From Sphingomonas taxi (GTDB lineage Bacteria; Pseudomonadota; Alphaproteobacteria; Sphingomonadales; Sphingomonadaceae): 64,000 nt of DNA. Where the stretch lies: positions 1 through 64,000 of the forward strand of contig QFMX01000012.1 of the NCBI GenBank assembly GCA_003240625.1. The letters are read 5' to 3'. A program made the position numbers and the translations under genes. The number at the start of each line of letters is the position of its first letter. The first letter of the stretch is position 1. The notes under the pieces were generated by a model. That model ran no database searches, was not told the DNA's origin, and saw only the letters and a list, made by a program, of their open reading frames with translations. This document shows positions 8,562 through 17,889 of the stretch, in pieces.

Positions 8562-10277
8562 CTATCGGGTTTTGACATACTCGCCGGGGGCATCGGCAAG
8601 TGCCGCAAGCGCCCCCGCGCCGGGTTGCCTAACCCCTTCCGCGGAAACGGTTTTAGGATCCAAGGCACGCAGCCATTCGATCCAGTCGGGCCACCAGCTT
8701 CCCTTGGTCTCCGTCGCCCCCGCGACGAAGTCGTCCAGCGTCGTATGCGCCGAGGAATTGGTCCAAAACTGATACTTCCCCGCAGCTGGAGGATTCACGA
8801 CTCCGGCGATGTGCCCCGATCCCGCCAGCACGAACTTTAAAGGACCCGCGAACAGCTGCGTCAGCTTCCAGACGCTTTCCGCCGGCGCGATATGATCCTC
8901 GCGCCCCGCCTGGACATAGCTCGGCGTCTTCACCTTGGTGAGATCGAGCGGCGTCCCGTCCACACTGAGCGCGCCCGGCTGTACCAGCAGATTGTCGCGG
9001 TACAGGTCGGTCAGATAGCTCAGATGCCATTTCGCCGGCAGGTTGGTGGTGTCGCCGTTCCAGTGGAGCAGATCGAACGGCACGTAATCCTGCCCGAGCA
9101 GGTAATTCTGCGTGACGTAGTTCCAGATCAGATCGCGCCCGCGCAGCAGGTTGAACGTCGTCGCCATGTAGCGCCCGTCGAGAAACCCCTCGGGCGACAG
9201 CGTCGCGACCATCTTCAGCTGCTCGTCGTCGATGAAATGCTGCAGTTCGCCCGCCTGTGCGAAATCGACCTGAGCCGTGAAGAACGTCGCGCTCGCCACC
9301 TTCGCTGCCTCGTCACGCGCCGCCAGCAGCGCCAGCGTCGCGGCCAGCGTCGTTCCCGCCACGCAATAGCCGATCGTATGCACCGCCGGCACGTCGAGCG
9401 CGGCGCGAACCGTGTCGATCGCCTCGACCTGCGCACCGACATAGTCGTCCCAGACCACGTCCTTCATGCTCGCATCGGCCGATTTCCACGACACCATGAA
9501 CACGGTAATGCCCTGCTCCACCGCCCAGCGGATGAAGCTCTTCTCCGGCGTGAGATCGAGGATGTAGAAGCGGTTGATCCACGGCGGGAAGATTACCAGG
9601 GGCGTCGCCAGCACCGTGTCGGTGGTCGGACTGTACTGGATCAGTTCGTAGAGTGGCGTGCGCTTGACCACCTTGCCCGGCGTCATCGCCAGGTTGCGGC
9701 CGAGTTCGAACGCGCCGTCGGGCGTATGCGTCAGCTGCCCGCGGGCGAGGTCCGCCATCATGTTCTGCAGACCCTTCAGCAGATTCTCACCGCGCGTCTC
9801 GATCGTCTTCTCGATCACCTGCGGGTTGGTCAGCGCGAAATTGGTCGGGCTCATCGCGTCGACGAACCCCTTGGTCGCGAACCGCAACTGCTCCTTCTGC
9901 TTGGGGTCGAGCCCGTCGACCGCCTCGACGCCGCGCAGCATGTGGTCGCCGATCAGTTCGTAGCTCTGCCGAATCAGGTCGAACACCGGTTCGCGCCACT
10001 GCGGCGCCTTGAAGCGCTTGTCGGTGACGGGCGCAGGCTCCGGCGCCTTGGCGGGATCGAGAAACCGCTGCCACAACGTCAGGCTCTCGGCCCAGAAATC
10101 GCGCGCGCGCTCCAGCGTGGCAGGATCGGTAAAGCCGGGGATCGCGGGAATACCCTCGGGCTTGGCCTGCATCGCGGCGAGGCCCTGCTCCATCATCATC
10201 TGCTGCGCACGGCCCATCACCCAGGTCCAGTGCTGGAGATCGGGCAGGCTGGGTGAATCAGGCGGAGTTTCGGCCAT
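8562..10277 (-). CDS. phaC: Class I polyhydroxyalkanoate synthase
   Basis: Polymerises (R)-3-hydroxyacyl-CoA into PHA at the granule surface. At 571 residues it has the PhaC N-terminal domain (about 60-240) and an alpha/beta-hydrolase catalytic domain. The lipase-like box is GYCVAG with the nucleophile Cys305; the Asp of GREDHIAP and the His of GSGHIAGVVNPP complete the triad. The VFMVSWKSAD segment near 260 is typical of class I enzymes. The phasin lies 102 bp downstream on the same strand and phaB is 4 kb away, so the storage pathway is nearly complete here. Confidence 0.96.
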   Translation of the reverse strand: MAETPPDSPSLPDLQHWTWVMGRAQQMMMEQGLAAMQAKPEGIPAIPGFTDPATLERARDFWAESLTLWQRFLDPAKAPEPAPVTDKRFKAPQWREPVFDLIRQSYELIGDHMLRGVEAVDGLDPKQKEQLRFATKGFVDAMSPTNFALTNPQVIEKTIETRGENLLKGLQNMMADLARGQLTHTPDGAFELGRNLAMTPGKVVKRTPLYELIQYSPTTDTVLATPLVIFPPWINRFYILDLTPEKSFIRWAVEQGITVFMVSWKSADASMKDVVWDDYVGAQVEAIDTVRAALDVPAVHTIGYCVAGTTLAATLALLAARDEAAKVASATFFTAQVDFAQAGELQHFIDDEQLKMVATLSPEGFLDGRYMATTFNLLRGRDLIWNYVTQNYLLGQDYVPFDLLHWNGDTTNLPAKWHLSYLTDLYRDNLLVQPGALSVDGTPLDLTKVKTPSYVQAGREDHIAPAESVWKLTQLFAGPLKFVLAGSGHIAGVVNPPAAGKYQFWTNSSAHTTLDDFVAGATETKGSWWPDWIEWLRALDPKTVSAEGVRQPGAGALAALADAPGEYVKTR

Positions 10278-10410
10278 GGCATCCTCTGCTTTTTCGGGAG
10301 CTTAACCGATGCGCCGGGTCAATCCATCCCTCTTGAAGATCCAGACGATCCAAAGGTTTCCGCATTCCAACGAATGACGTAAGGATCGTGCGCCATCACA
10401 CGAGGGTTCC

Positions 10411-11619
10411 ATGTCCGAAGACTTCTACCGCATCAAACGTTTGCCCCCTTACGTCATCGCCGAAGTGAACGCGATGCGGGCGGCGGCGCGCGCGGGCGGA
10501 GAGGACATCATCGATCTCGGCATGGGCAATCCCGATCTGCCGCCGCCCGAGCACGTCATCGAGAAGCTCGTCGAAGTCGCACGCAAACCCGGCGCGCACG
10601 GCTATTCGCAGTCGAAGGGCATTCCCGGGTTGCGCAAGGCCCAGGCGAATTACTATGGTCGCCGCTTCGGCGTCGACGTCGATCCCGAGACCGAAGTCGT
10701 CGTCACGATGGGCTCGAAGGAAGGCCTCGCGAGCCTCGCCACCGCGATCACCGCGCCCGGCGACGTCGTGCTTGCGCCGAACCCGTCCTATCCGATCCAC
10801 ACTTTCGGGTTCATCATCGCCGGCGCGACGATCCGCGCGGTGCCGACGACGCCCGACGAGGCGTATTTCGAGAGCCTCGAGCGCGCGATGGCGTTCACCG
10901 TGCCGCGCCCGTCGATCCTGGTCGTCAACTATCCGTCCAACCCGACGGCGGAGGCGGTCGACCTCGCCTTCTACGAGCGCCTCGTCGCGTGGGCGAAGGA
11001 GAACCAGGTCTGGATCATCTCCGATCTCGCCTATTCGGAACTGTATTACGACGGCAATCCGACTCCCTCGATCCTTCAGGTGCCTGGCGCGAAGGACATC
11101 GCGATCGAGTTCACGTCGCTCAGCAAGACCTATTCGATGGCCGGCTGGCGGATCGGCTTCGCGGTCGGCAACAAGACGCTGATCGCGGCGATGAGCCGGG
11201 TGAAGAGCTACCTCGATTACGGCGCGTTCACGCCGATCCAGGCCGCCGCCTGTGCCGCGCTCAACGGCCCGCAGGATATCGTCGAGCGCAACCGCCAGCT
11301 CTACCACAAGCGCCGCGACGTGCTGGTCGAGAGCTTCGGCCGTGCCGGCTGGGACATCCCAAGCCCCCGCGCGTCGATGTTCGCCTGGGCGCCTCTGCCA
11401 CCCGCGCTCGCGCACTTAGGTAGCCTTGAGTTCACCAAACAATTGCTGACTCACGCGCACGTCGCGGTGGCCCCAGGGGTGGGCTACGGCGAAAACGGCG
11501 AGGGCTATGTGAGGATCGCGATGGTCGAGAACGAACAGCGGCTCCGCCAGGCGGCGCGCAACGTGAAGAAGTATCTCCAGTCGATGGGCGTCAACACACC
11601 CGCGCGTGGGGCCGGCTGA
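10411..11619 (+). CDS. alaC: PLP-dependent class I aminotransferase, AlaC-like (glutamate-pyruvate type)
   Basis: A fold-type I aminotransferase of 402 residues. The pyridoxal-phosphate lysine is K239 in SLSKTYSMAGWRIGF; NPDLPPP near residue 40, NYPSNPTA near 173 and SDLAYSELYYDG near 204 are the other family marks. The sequence resembles the AlaC/LL-diaminopimelate aminotransferase-like group, which in proteobacteria usually makes alanine from pyruvate and glutamate. The substrate is inferred from that resemblance, so the symbol is tentative. It is divergent from phaC, and the TauE-family gene begins 8 bp after its stop. Confidence 0.85.
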   Translation: MSEDFYRIKRLPPYVIAEVNAMRAAARAGGEDIIDLGMGNPDLPPPEHVIEKLVEVARKPGAHGYSQSKGIPGLRKAQANYYGRRFGVDVDPETEVVVTMGSKEGLASLATAITAPGDVVLAPNPSYPIHTFGFIIAGATIRAVPTTPDEAYFESLERAMAFTVPRPSILVVNYPSNPTAEAVDLAFYERLVAWAKENQVWIISDLAYSELYYDGNPTPSILQVPGAKDIAIEFTSLSKTYSMAGWRIGFAVGNKTLIAAMSRVKSYLDYGAFTPIQAAACAALNGPQDIVERNRQLYHKRRDVLVESFGRAGWDIPSPRASMFAWAPLPPALAHLGSLEFTKQLLTHAHVAVAPGVGYGENGEGYVRIAMVENEQRLRQAARNVKKYLQSMGVNTPARGAG

Positions 11620-11627
11620 CCGCCCAC

Positions 11628-12404
11628 GTGGATATCAATCCGTTATATTCGGTGGCCGGCGTGCTCGTCGGCCTCATCGTCGGGCTGACGGGTGTCGGCG
11701 GCGGATCGCTGATGACGCCGCTGCTGGTGCTCGTCTTCGGTTTCCACCCGGCGACCGCGGTCGGCACCGACCTGCTCTACGCGTCGGCGACCAAGACGGT
11801 CGGGACGACCGTGCACGGTTGGCGCGGCACGGTCGATTGGCGGGTCGTGAGGCGGCTCGCGACCGGCAGCGTCCCCGCGGCGATCGCGACGCTGCTCGTA
11901 CTCAACCATCTCGGCGAGAAATCGTCCGACACGGGGCATGCGATCACCGTCGTGCTCGGCGTGACGCTGATCCTGTCTGCGGTGGCGACGTTCTTCCGCG
12001 GCAAGATCGTCGCGTGGCTGACGCCGCGGATCGGCACGGTCGGCGGTGAACGCCAGGCGGTACTGACGATCCTGCTAGGCGCGGTACTCGGCGTGCTGGT
12101 GTCGCTGACGTCGGTCGGTGCCGGCGCGCTGGGCATGACCGCCCTGCTGATCCTGTACCCGACGCTGCCGATCAATCGGCTGGTCGGCTCGGACATCGCC
12201 CATGCCGTGCCGCTGACGTTGCTCGGCGGGATCGGCCACTGGATCCTCGGCTCGGTCGACGTCGACCTGCTGGTGTCGCTGCTGATCGGCTCGATCCCCG
12301 GCATCATCGTCGGCAGCCTGATCGCCACCCGCGTTTCGGACCGCGTGCTGGTCCCGGTACTCGCGACCGTGCTGGCGATCGTCGGCGTCCGGCTGATCTT
12401 CTGA
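11628..12404 (+). CDS. TauE/SafE (TSUP) family membrane permease
   Basis: A 258-residue inner-membrane protein with about eight hydrophobic segments in two homologous halves. Each half opens with a glycine-rich motif: GLTGVGGGSLMTPLLVL near residue 20 and SLTSVGAGALGMTALLILYP near 163. The family exports sulfite, sulfoacetate or other small organic anions; the substrate here is unknown. GTG at 11628 is the apparent start. Its TGA overlaps the next gene's ATG by one base (TGATG), so the two are probably cotranscribed and coupled. Confidence 0.88.
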   Translation: MDINPLYSVAGVLVGLIVGLTGVGGGSLMTPLLVLVFGFHPATAVGTDLLYASATKTVGTTVHGWRGTVDWRVVRRLATGSVPAAIATLLVLNHLGEKSSDTGHAITVVLGVTLILSAVATFFRGKIVAWLTPRIGTVGGERQAVLTILLGAVLGVLVSLTSVGAGALGMTALLILYPTLPINRLVGSDIAHAVPLTLLGGIGHWILGSVDVDLLVSLLIGSIPGIIVGSLIATRVSDRVLVPVLATVLAIVGVRLIF

Positions 12405-12829
12405 TGCGGCCGGGCTTTGCCTTCTCGACGCGGTTTCGCGTGCGTTATGCCGAGATCGACGGCCAGCGCATCGTCTTCAACTCGCGCTATCTCGAATATG
12501 CCGACGTCGCGGTCACCGAGTTCTGGGAATGGACCGGGATCGCGGAGACCCTGCCGGAGATCTGGCCGACGACCGAGTTCAACGTACGCCGCACCGAGAT
12601 CGACTACCTCAAGCCGTTCCGCCTCGGCGATACGGTGGAGGCGTTCGTGCGGATCGAGAAGCTGGGGACGACGAGCCTGACGAAGCGCTTCGAACTGGCG
12701 CATGCGGAGACTGGGGAGTTGCACACGGTGATCACGATGGTCAGCGTGCATGTCGATCTGGAGACGGGGCGACCGGTCGCGTTGCCAAACGCGATCCGCA
12801 CAGTGCTGGAGTCGCTACCCACCCACTAA
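12404..12829 (+). CDS. Acyl-CoA thioesterase, 4HBT/hotdog fold (YbgC/FadM-like)
   Basis: A 141-residue single hotdog domain. The motif RYAEIDGQRIVFNSRYLEYAD near residues 10-30 occupies the place of the Asp-containing active-site helix of 4-hydroxybenzoyl-CoA thioesterase-type enzymes (in part: YAEIDGQRIVFNSRYLEYA), which cleave acyl-CoA to the acid and CoA. It is coupled to the upstream permease gene by a one-base overlap. A permease-thioesterase pair could release and export an organic acid, but that is inference. A palindromic repeat follows the stop. Confidence 0.85.
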   Translation: MRPGFAFSTRFRVRYAEIDGQRIVFNSRYLEYADVAVTEFWEWTGIAETLPEIWPTTEFNVRRTEIDYLKPFRLGDTVEAFVRIEKLGTTSLTKRFELAHAETGELHTVITMVSVHVDLETGRPVALPNAIRTVLESLPTH

Positions 12830-12839
12830 CGCAACAGTC

Positions 12840-12948
12840 CCCCCTCCCTGAAAGGGAGGGGTAGGGGGTGGGTTGGCCAATTGGCGAGCGCCAGCAGCAG
12901 CCCCAAGCCGACCCACCCCCAGCCCCTCCCTTCCAGGGAGGGGAGCAG
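12840..12948. repeat. Palindromic repeat doublet, CCCCTCCCT...AGGGAGGGG type with GGGGGTGGG inner arms
   Basis: Arms CCCCTCCCTGAAAGGGAGGGG and CCCCTCCCTTCCAGGGAGGG flank GGGGGTGGGTTGG / CCGACCCACCCCC. Identical architecture occurs at 38066-38172 and, inside a coding region, at 40685-40789. Confidence 0.9.
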
Positions 12949-12952
12949 AAGC

Positions 12953-13426
12953 CTACTCCGCCGCCTCAGCCTCCACACCCGCAATTTCCCCCGGCAGCGC
13001 CCAGATCAGGTCGCCCTTCCCCAGCACGCGCCCATCATGCGCCCGCACCGAGACCGGCTGCAACGGCCGCCGATCGCGCGCGTCGACCAGGATCGGGAAC
13101 GCCGGCACGCACGTCTCCCACCGCTCGCCCCATTGCCGCAGCGCGATCATCGTCGGCAGCAGCGCGAAACCCTTGTCCGTCAGCCCGTAGGCGATCTTGC
13201 GGCGATCCTCCGGGATCGGTTGCCGCGCGAGGATGCCGTGCTCGACCAGCCGCGCGAGCCGGTTCGCCAGGATGTTGCGCGCAATGCCGAGCTCCGACTG
13301 GAACTCCTCGAAATGATGCAGGCCGTTGAACGCGGCGCGGAGAATCAGGAACGACCAGCGCTCGCCCATTGCCTCCAGTGCGGCGGGCAGGCTGCATTCC
13401 AGCAATGGTTCGCGCAATTTGCCCAT
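12953..13426 (-). CDS. HxlR-family winged-helix transcriptional regulator
   Basis: A 157-residue protein. The HxlR winged helix covers about residues 10-100: CSLPAALEAMGERWSFLILR, then FNGLHHFEEFQSELGIARNIL and LTDKGFALLPTM. This family has a conserved N-terminal Cys used by some members for redox or electrophile sensing; Cys12 is in that place. A C-terminal extension of about 50 residues (from ILVDARDRRP) is longer than the minimal family. An in-frame GTG three bases upstream is an alternative start. It faces away from the (p)ppGpp gene; targets are unknown. Confidence 0.85.
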   Translation of the reverse strand: MGKLREPLLECSLPAALEAMGERWSFLILRAAFNGLHHFEEFQSELGIARNILANRLARLVEHGILARQPIPEDRRKIAYGLTDKGFALLPTMIALRQWGERWETCVPAFPILVDARDRRPLQPVSVRAHDGRVLGKGDLIWALPGEIAGVEAEAAE

Positions 13427-13634
13427 CACGTCATCCTCGTCCGTGGGCGAACGTACCGCATAAGCCGCCGAAGCGAAACGCCCCGGTTATCCTGCGTTAT
13501 ACGCCCCTGGATACGCGACTGGCACAGCGAATTGCCGACGCCCCCCTGGAGGCCCCCACTGGATCGCCCACTAGATCACAGTGATGCGATGCTTTTTGTT
13601 GCCAAAAGTCCCCGCCCGGCCCCATCTATGGCGG

Positions 13635-15740
13635 GTGTTGCGCCAATATGAACTGGTCGATCGCGTCCTCGACTACGATCCCGACGCCGACGAGGCGCTG
13701 CTGAACCGCGCCTATGTCTTCTCGATGCAGGCGCACGGGTCGCAAAAGCGCGCGAGCGGCGATCCGTATTTCAGCCACCCGATCGAGGTGGCGGGGATTC
13801 TCACCGACCTGCACCTCGACGCGGAGACGATCGCGACCGCGATCCTGCACGACACAATCGAGGACACGGTCGCCACGCCCGAGGAGATCGAACGGCTGTT
13901 CGGTGCTTCGGTCGCGCGCCTCGTCGACGGCGTCACGAAGCTCAGCAAGATCGAGGCGCAGACCGAAAACGAACGCGCCGCCGAAAACCTGCGCAAATTC
14001 CTGCTCGCGATGTCCGACGACATCCGCGTGCTGCTGGTCAAGCTCGCCGACCGCCTGCACAACATGCGAACGCTGCACCACATCGCCAAGCCCGAGAAGC
14101 GCCGTCGCATCGCCAAGGAGACGATGGACATCTACGCGCCGCTCGCCGAGCGGATCGGCATGTACGAGTTCATGCGCGAGATGCAGTCGCTGGCGTTCGA
14201 ACAGCTCGAGCCAGAAGCGTCCGAATCGATCAACCGCCGCCTCGAACAGCTGAAAAAGGGCGACGGCGACCGCATCGCCAAGATCGCGTCCGGGCTGAAG
14301 CTGGTGCTGTCGCGAGCCGGGGTCGACGCGGAGATTTCGGGGCGCGAAAAACACCCCTATTCGATCTTCCGGAAGATGTCCGAACGCCACATCAGCTTCG
14401 AACAACTCTCAGATGTAATGGCCTTCCGCGCGATCGTCCCGACCGAGGAGGATTGCTACCGTGCACTTGGGATCATCCATCAGCGCTGGCCGATGGTGCC
14501 GGGGCGGTTCAAGGATTACATCTCGACGCCCAAGCGCAACGGCTATCGTTCGCTGCATACCTCGGTGATCCATGCCGACAGCGCGCGGATCGAGATCCAG
14601 ATCCGCACGCCCGACATGCACGCGCAGGCCGAGTTCGGGCTAGCGGCGCACTGGGCGTACAAACAGCAGATCAACGGCAGCGACCGGCAGGTCAGCTGGA
14701 TTCGCGATCTCGTCGAGATCCTCGATACCGCCGAAAGCCCCGAAGAGCTGCTCGAACATACGCGGATGGCGATGTACACCGATCGCATCTTCGCGTTCAC
14801 GCCGAAAGGCGAGCTGATCCAGCTTCCCAAAGGCGCGACCTCGATCGACTTCGCCTATGCCGTGCACACCGATCTCGGCGACCAGGCGGTCGGCGCGAAG
14901 GTCAACGGTCGGGTCGTGCCGCTGTCGACAGTGATCGAGAATGGCGACCAGGTGCAGATCCTGCGCTCGAAGGGCCAGTCGCCGCAGCCGCAATGGCTGA
15001 ACGTCGCGACCACCGGCAAGGCGCTCGCCGCGATCCGCCGGCATCTGCGTCAGAAAGAGCGCGTCGAGCAGACTGCACTTGGCCAGACCTTGTACGAGGA
15101 TATCGTCACCCGCCTGCCCGCGCAGATCGGCACCGACGCACTTACCCACGCGCTGAAGCGGCTGAAGCTGCCCGACGAATCGTCGCTGATGGTGGCGATC
15201 GCGCGGCGCACCTTGTCCGATGCGGCCGTGATGGAGGCGCTGATGCCGGGCTCGGCCGGTGCGGACGTGACGCATGCGCTGGCACCGCAATCGAGCGCGA
15301 TCTCGATCAAGGGGCTGACTCCCGGTGTCGCCTACGACCTCGCCACGTGCTGCCACCCGGTACCGGGTGACCGGATCGTCGGATTGCGCCGGCCGGACGC
15401 AGGCATCGAAGTCCATGCGATCGACTGCAAGGTTCTTGCCGAACTTGCCGAGCGCTCGGAGAACGAGACCGACTGGGTGGATGTCGCGTGGGGCGACGAA
15501 ACCGAAGGGGCCGTCGCGCGGATATCGGTGATGGTGAAGAACGAGCCGGGCTCGCTCGGCATCGTCTCGACGATCATCGGCGGGCACAAGGCGAACATCA
15601 TCAACCTGCGGCTCGATACCCGCGACAAGAGCTTCCACACCAACGAGATCGACGTCGAGGTGCACGACGTGCAGCAGCTGATGCGGCTGATGGCGGGGCT
15701 GCGTGCAGCGGATGCCGTGCATACCGTGGAGCGGGTGTAG
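13635..15740 (+). CDS. rsh: Bifunctional (p)ppGpp synthetase/hydrolase (Rel/SpoT)
   Basis: Makes and degrades the stringent-response alarmone. Domains in order: HD hydrolase (about residues 25-180, with HDTIEDT at 72-78), ppGpp synthetase (about 220-345, with RFKDYISTPKRNGYRSLHT), TGS (about 375-435), zinc-finger/helical region with CCHPVPGDRIVG, and a C-terminal ACT domain (ISVMVKNEPGSLG). Both catalytic halves look intact. I use GTG at 13635 (MLRQYELVDRV...), which matches the usual sphingomonad N-terminus; the frame is open back to GTG/ATG at 13581/13584 but that stretch looks non-homologous. This appears to be the single long RSH of the genome. Confidence 0.95.
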   Translation: MLRQYELVDRVLDYDPDADEALLNRAYVFSMQAHGSQKRASGDPYFSHPIEVAGILTDLHLDAETIATAILHDTIEDTVATPEEIERLFGASVARLVDGVTKLSKIEAQTENERAAENLRKFLLAMSDDIRVLLVKLADRLHNMRTLHHIAKPEKRRRIAKETMDIYAPLAERIGMYEFMREMQSLAFEQLEPEASESINRRLEQLKKGDGDRIAKIASGLKLVLSRAGVDAEISGREKHPYSIFRKMSERHISFEQLSDVMAFRAIVPTEEDCYRALGIIHQRWPMVPGRFKDYISTPKRNGYRSLHTSVIHADSARIEIQIRTPDMHAQAEFGLAAHWAYKQQINGSDRQVSWIRDLVEILDTAESPEELLEHTRMAMYTDRIFAFTPKGELIQLPKGATSIDFAYAVHTDLGDQAVGAKVNGRVVPLSTVIENGDQVQILRSKGQSPQPQWLNVATTGKALAAIRRHLRQKERVEQTALGQTLYEDIVTRLPAQIGTDALTHALKRLKLPDESSLMVAIARRTLSDAAVMEALMPGSAGADVTHALAPQSSAISIKGLTPGVAYDLATCCHPVPGDRIVGLRRPDAGIEVHAIDCKVLAELAERSENETDWVDVAWGDETEGAVARISVMVKNEPGSLGIVSTIIGGHKANIINLRLDTRDKSFHTNEIDVEVHDVQQLMRLMAGLRAADAVHTVERV

Positions 15741-15787
15741 AAACATCCGACGATGACGGCGGGCGCGGCGGGCGCTAGACGGGGGCG

Positions 15788-16825
15788 ATGAACCGTCCAG
15801 CCCTTTCGATCCCGGCCCTTTCAATCGTCGTCCCCTGCTATAACGAGGCGGCGTGCCTCGACGTCCTGCACGCACGCATTTCCGGGGCGGCGAAAGTCGC
15901 GGTCGGCGACGATTACGAGATCGTACTGATCAACGACGGCTCGCGCGACGACAGTTGGGGCGTCATGCAGCGTCTCGCCGCGGCTGATCCAAGGCTGGTC
16001 GCGATCAACCTGTCGCGTAACCACGGGCATCAGCTGGCACTCACCGCCGGGCTGGACCTGTGCGCCGGCGAGCAGATCCTGATCATCGACGCCGACCTTC
16101 AGGATCCGCCCGAACTGCTGTCCGACATGCGCGCGGCGATGGCGGCGAGCCAGGCGGACGTGGTGTATGCGGTGCGGCGCCAGCGCGCGGGCGAGACGGT
16201 GTTCAAGAAGGCGACCGCCGCTGCGTTCTACCGGATGCTGACGCGGATGACCGACACGCCGATCCCGCTCGACACCGGTGATTTCCGCTTGATGAGTCGG
16301 CGCGCGCTGGATGCGTTCCTGTCGCTGCCCGAGCAGGCGCGGTTCATCCGCGGCATGGTCGCGTGGATCGGCTTCCGCCAGGTTCCCTTCCCGTACGACC
16401 GCGCCGAGCGGCTGGCGGGGGAGACGAACTACCCTCTGGCAAAGATGATCCGGCTGGCGTTCGACGCCGTCACCGGCTTCTCGACCGCGCCGTTGCGGTT
16501 CGCCAGCCATGCGGGACTCGCGCTGACCGGCGTTTCGTTGCTGCTGTTCGTGTATATCGCGATCGGCTGGCTGTCGGGCAGCGCGGTGCAGGGCTGGACC
16601 TCGACGATGCTCGTCACGGTGTTCCTGGGCGCGGTGCAGATGTTCGTGCTGGGGATGATCGGCGAGTATCTGGGGCGGTTGTACGTCGAATCGAAGCGGC
16701 GGCCGTTGTATATCGTCGCGGACGTGGCGGGCCCGATCCAGGGGAAGGCGACCTTGGGGTTTCGGGCGGAACCGGTGGACGTGGCGCGGTTGCCTGACGG
16801 CTCCCTTCCGGGTCGTATCGACTGA
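15788..16825 (+). CDS. GT2 family glycosyltransferase, polyprenyl-phosphate sugar transferase (GtrB/DPM1-like)
   Basis: A 345-residue protein with a GT-A fold: SIVVPCYNEAACLDVLH near residue 12, then IDADLQDPPELL near 97, where the DAD is the metal/nucleotide-sugar motif. Two C-terminal membrane helices (about residues 232-255 and 268-292) end in GEYLGRLYVESKRRP, typical of enzymes that load a sugar from a nucleotide donor onto undecaprenyl or dolichyl phosphate. The GtrA-like flippase candidate and a GT-C-like protein lie 1-3 kb downstream, so together they could glycosylate an envelope molecule. Confidence 0.9.
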   Translation: MNRPALSIPALSIVVPCYNEAACLDVLHARISGAAKVAVGDDYEIVLINDGSRDDSWGVMQRLAAADPRLVAINLSRNHGHQLALTAGLDLCAGEQILIIDADLQDPPELLSDMRAAMAASQADVVYAVRRQRAGETVFKKATAAAFYRMLTRMTDTPIPLDTGDFRLMSRRALDAFLSLPEQARFIRGMVAWIGFRQVPFPYDRAERLAGETNYPLAKMIRLAFDAVTGFSTAPLRFASHAGLALTGVSLLLFVYIAIGWLSGSAVQGWTSTMLVTVFLGAVQMFVLGMIGEYLGRLYVESKRRPLYIVADVAGPIQGKATLGFRAEPVDVARLPDGSLPGRID

Positions 16826-16831
16826 TCCTCA

Positions 16832-16940
16832 CACCACCCCGGCGGAGACCGGGGCCCACTTGGAAAGGTCGCAGTAACGGAGCGCGGACCTCAGTTGGCC
16901 ACGTCCCCCAATTGGGCCCCGGCCTTCGCCGGGGTGGTGC
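16832..16940. repeat. Palindromic repeat, CACCACCCCGGC...GCCGGGGTGGTG type
   Basis: Outer arms CACCACCCCGG / CCGGGGTGGTG and inner GACCGGGGCCCACTTGG / CAATTGGGCCCCGGCC. The same family occurs, in frame, inside the threonylcarbamoyl-AMP synthase gene at 51855-51965. Confidence 0.85.
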
Positions 16941-17000
16941 TTCCCTAAGAAATCCAGCGCGGGCGTTCTTCACCCCCGCCGCACCGGATTTACCGCCAAT

Positions 17001-17110
17001 CCTCCCCTTGCAGGGGAGGTGGCAGCGCGAAGCGCTGACGGAGGGGTGACCTGCTCTCGATAGGGCGCTACCCCTCCGTCGCTACGCGACACCTCCCCTG
17101 CGAGGGGAGG
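17001..17110. repeat. Palindromic repeat doublet, CCTCCCCT...AGGGGAGG type
   Basis: TCCTCCCCTTGCAGGGGAGG and CCTCCCCTGCGAGGGGAGGA are the outer hairpins; TGACGGAGGGGT / ACCCCTCCGTC are the inner arms. Further copies lie at 22509, 25774, 31633 and 32463. With the element at 16832 it fills the convergent gap after the GT2 gene. Confidence 0.9.
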
Positions 17111-17121
17111 ATCGAGGAGCG

Positions 17122-17859
17122 TTACCGCGGCACCGCGAGCGTCACGATCGAGACACCCGGCGTCATCGGCATGCGGCCGACCAGATGCCGCTCGAGCCGG
17201 AAGATCTTCTCGAACAGCGCATTGACCATCTTAGGCGGGGGCGAATCGTCGCTGTCGTCGCGCCCCGTCATCCGCCCGGCGATCCGCGCGGCCGCCGCCA
17301 GCGGGAACAGCAGCGAATTGAAATAGCCTAGCTTCTCCGGCTTCAGACCCGCGGTCTCGATGGCCGACTTCAACGTCGTCTTCGAGTAGCGGCGGTGGTG
17401 GTGGTTCACGACGTCGTGTGCGCTCCAGAGCCAGGCGTGGGCGGGGACTGCGATCAGGATCTTGCCACCCGGCGCCAGGCAATCCGCCATTGCCTTCAAT
17501 GCGGCGACGTCGTCCTCGATATGCTCGACCACGTCGAGGACCGCGATCAGGTCGTAATGCTTGCGGGGCACGCCGGGGAGTTCGGGCAAGGGTGCCGCGC
17601 CGACGGGCTTGCCCAGCCGTTCGCTGGCGATCTCGCGTGCGGCGGGGTCGATCTCGATCGCGTCGATGCTGCCGGACTCGGCGAACTCGGCGAGCATCGG
17701 CAGGTTATGCCCGGTGCCGCAGCCGATCTCGAGGATCTTCGCATTCTTCGGCAACGCGCCGTAGCGGGTCAGGTAATCGGCGAGGATGTCGCGGCGCGCG
17801 CGGTACCACCAGTGCGTGGAATCGTGGGCGGCCATCCGGTCGTAGACGATGCGGTCCAT
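17122..17859 (-). CDS. Class I SAM-dependent methyltransferase
   Basis: A 245-residue Rossmann methyltransferase. Motif I is ILEIGCGTGHNLPML near residue 43, followed by DAIEIDPAAR near 67 (acidic residue contacting the SAM ribose) and DLIAVLDVVEHIEDD near 103-117. The C-terminal YFNSLLFPLAAAARI is a pattern seen in methyltransferases of polysaccharide and lipid-linked sugar loci. The acceptor is unknown; the GtrA gene 30 bp upstream on the same strand suggests a role in modifying an envelope glycan or lipid carrier. Confidence 0.87.
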   Translation of the reverse strand: MDRIVYDRMAAHDSTHWWYRARRDILADYLTRYGALPKNAKILEIGCGTGHNLPMLAEFAESGSIDAIEIDPAAREIASERLGKPVGAAPLPELPGVPRKHYDLIAVLDVVEHIEDDVAALKAMADCLAPGGKILIAVPAHAWLWSAHDVVNHHHRRYSKTTLKSAIETAGLKPEKLGYFNSLLFPLAAAARIAGRMTGRDDSDDSPPPKMVNALFEKIFRLERHLVGRMPMTPGVSIVTLAVPR

Positions 17860-17889
17860 TACTTGTCGGCCCTGCGGTTGGAATTCATG

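Noticed and set aside
13645..15875. Possible minus-strand genes opposite the (p)ppGpp enzyme
   Set aside because: Several long antisense frames exist, but none has a recognisable motif or Shine-Dalgarno, and the plus-strand enzyme is complete.
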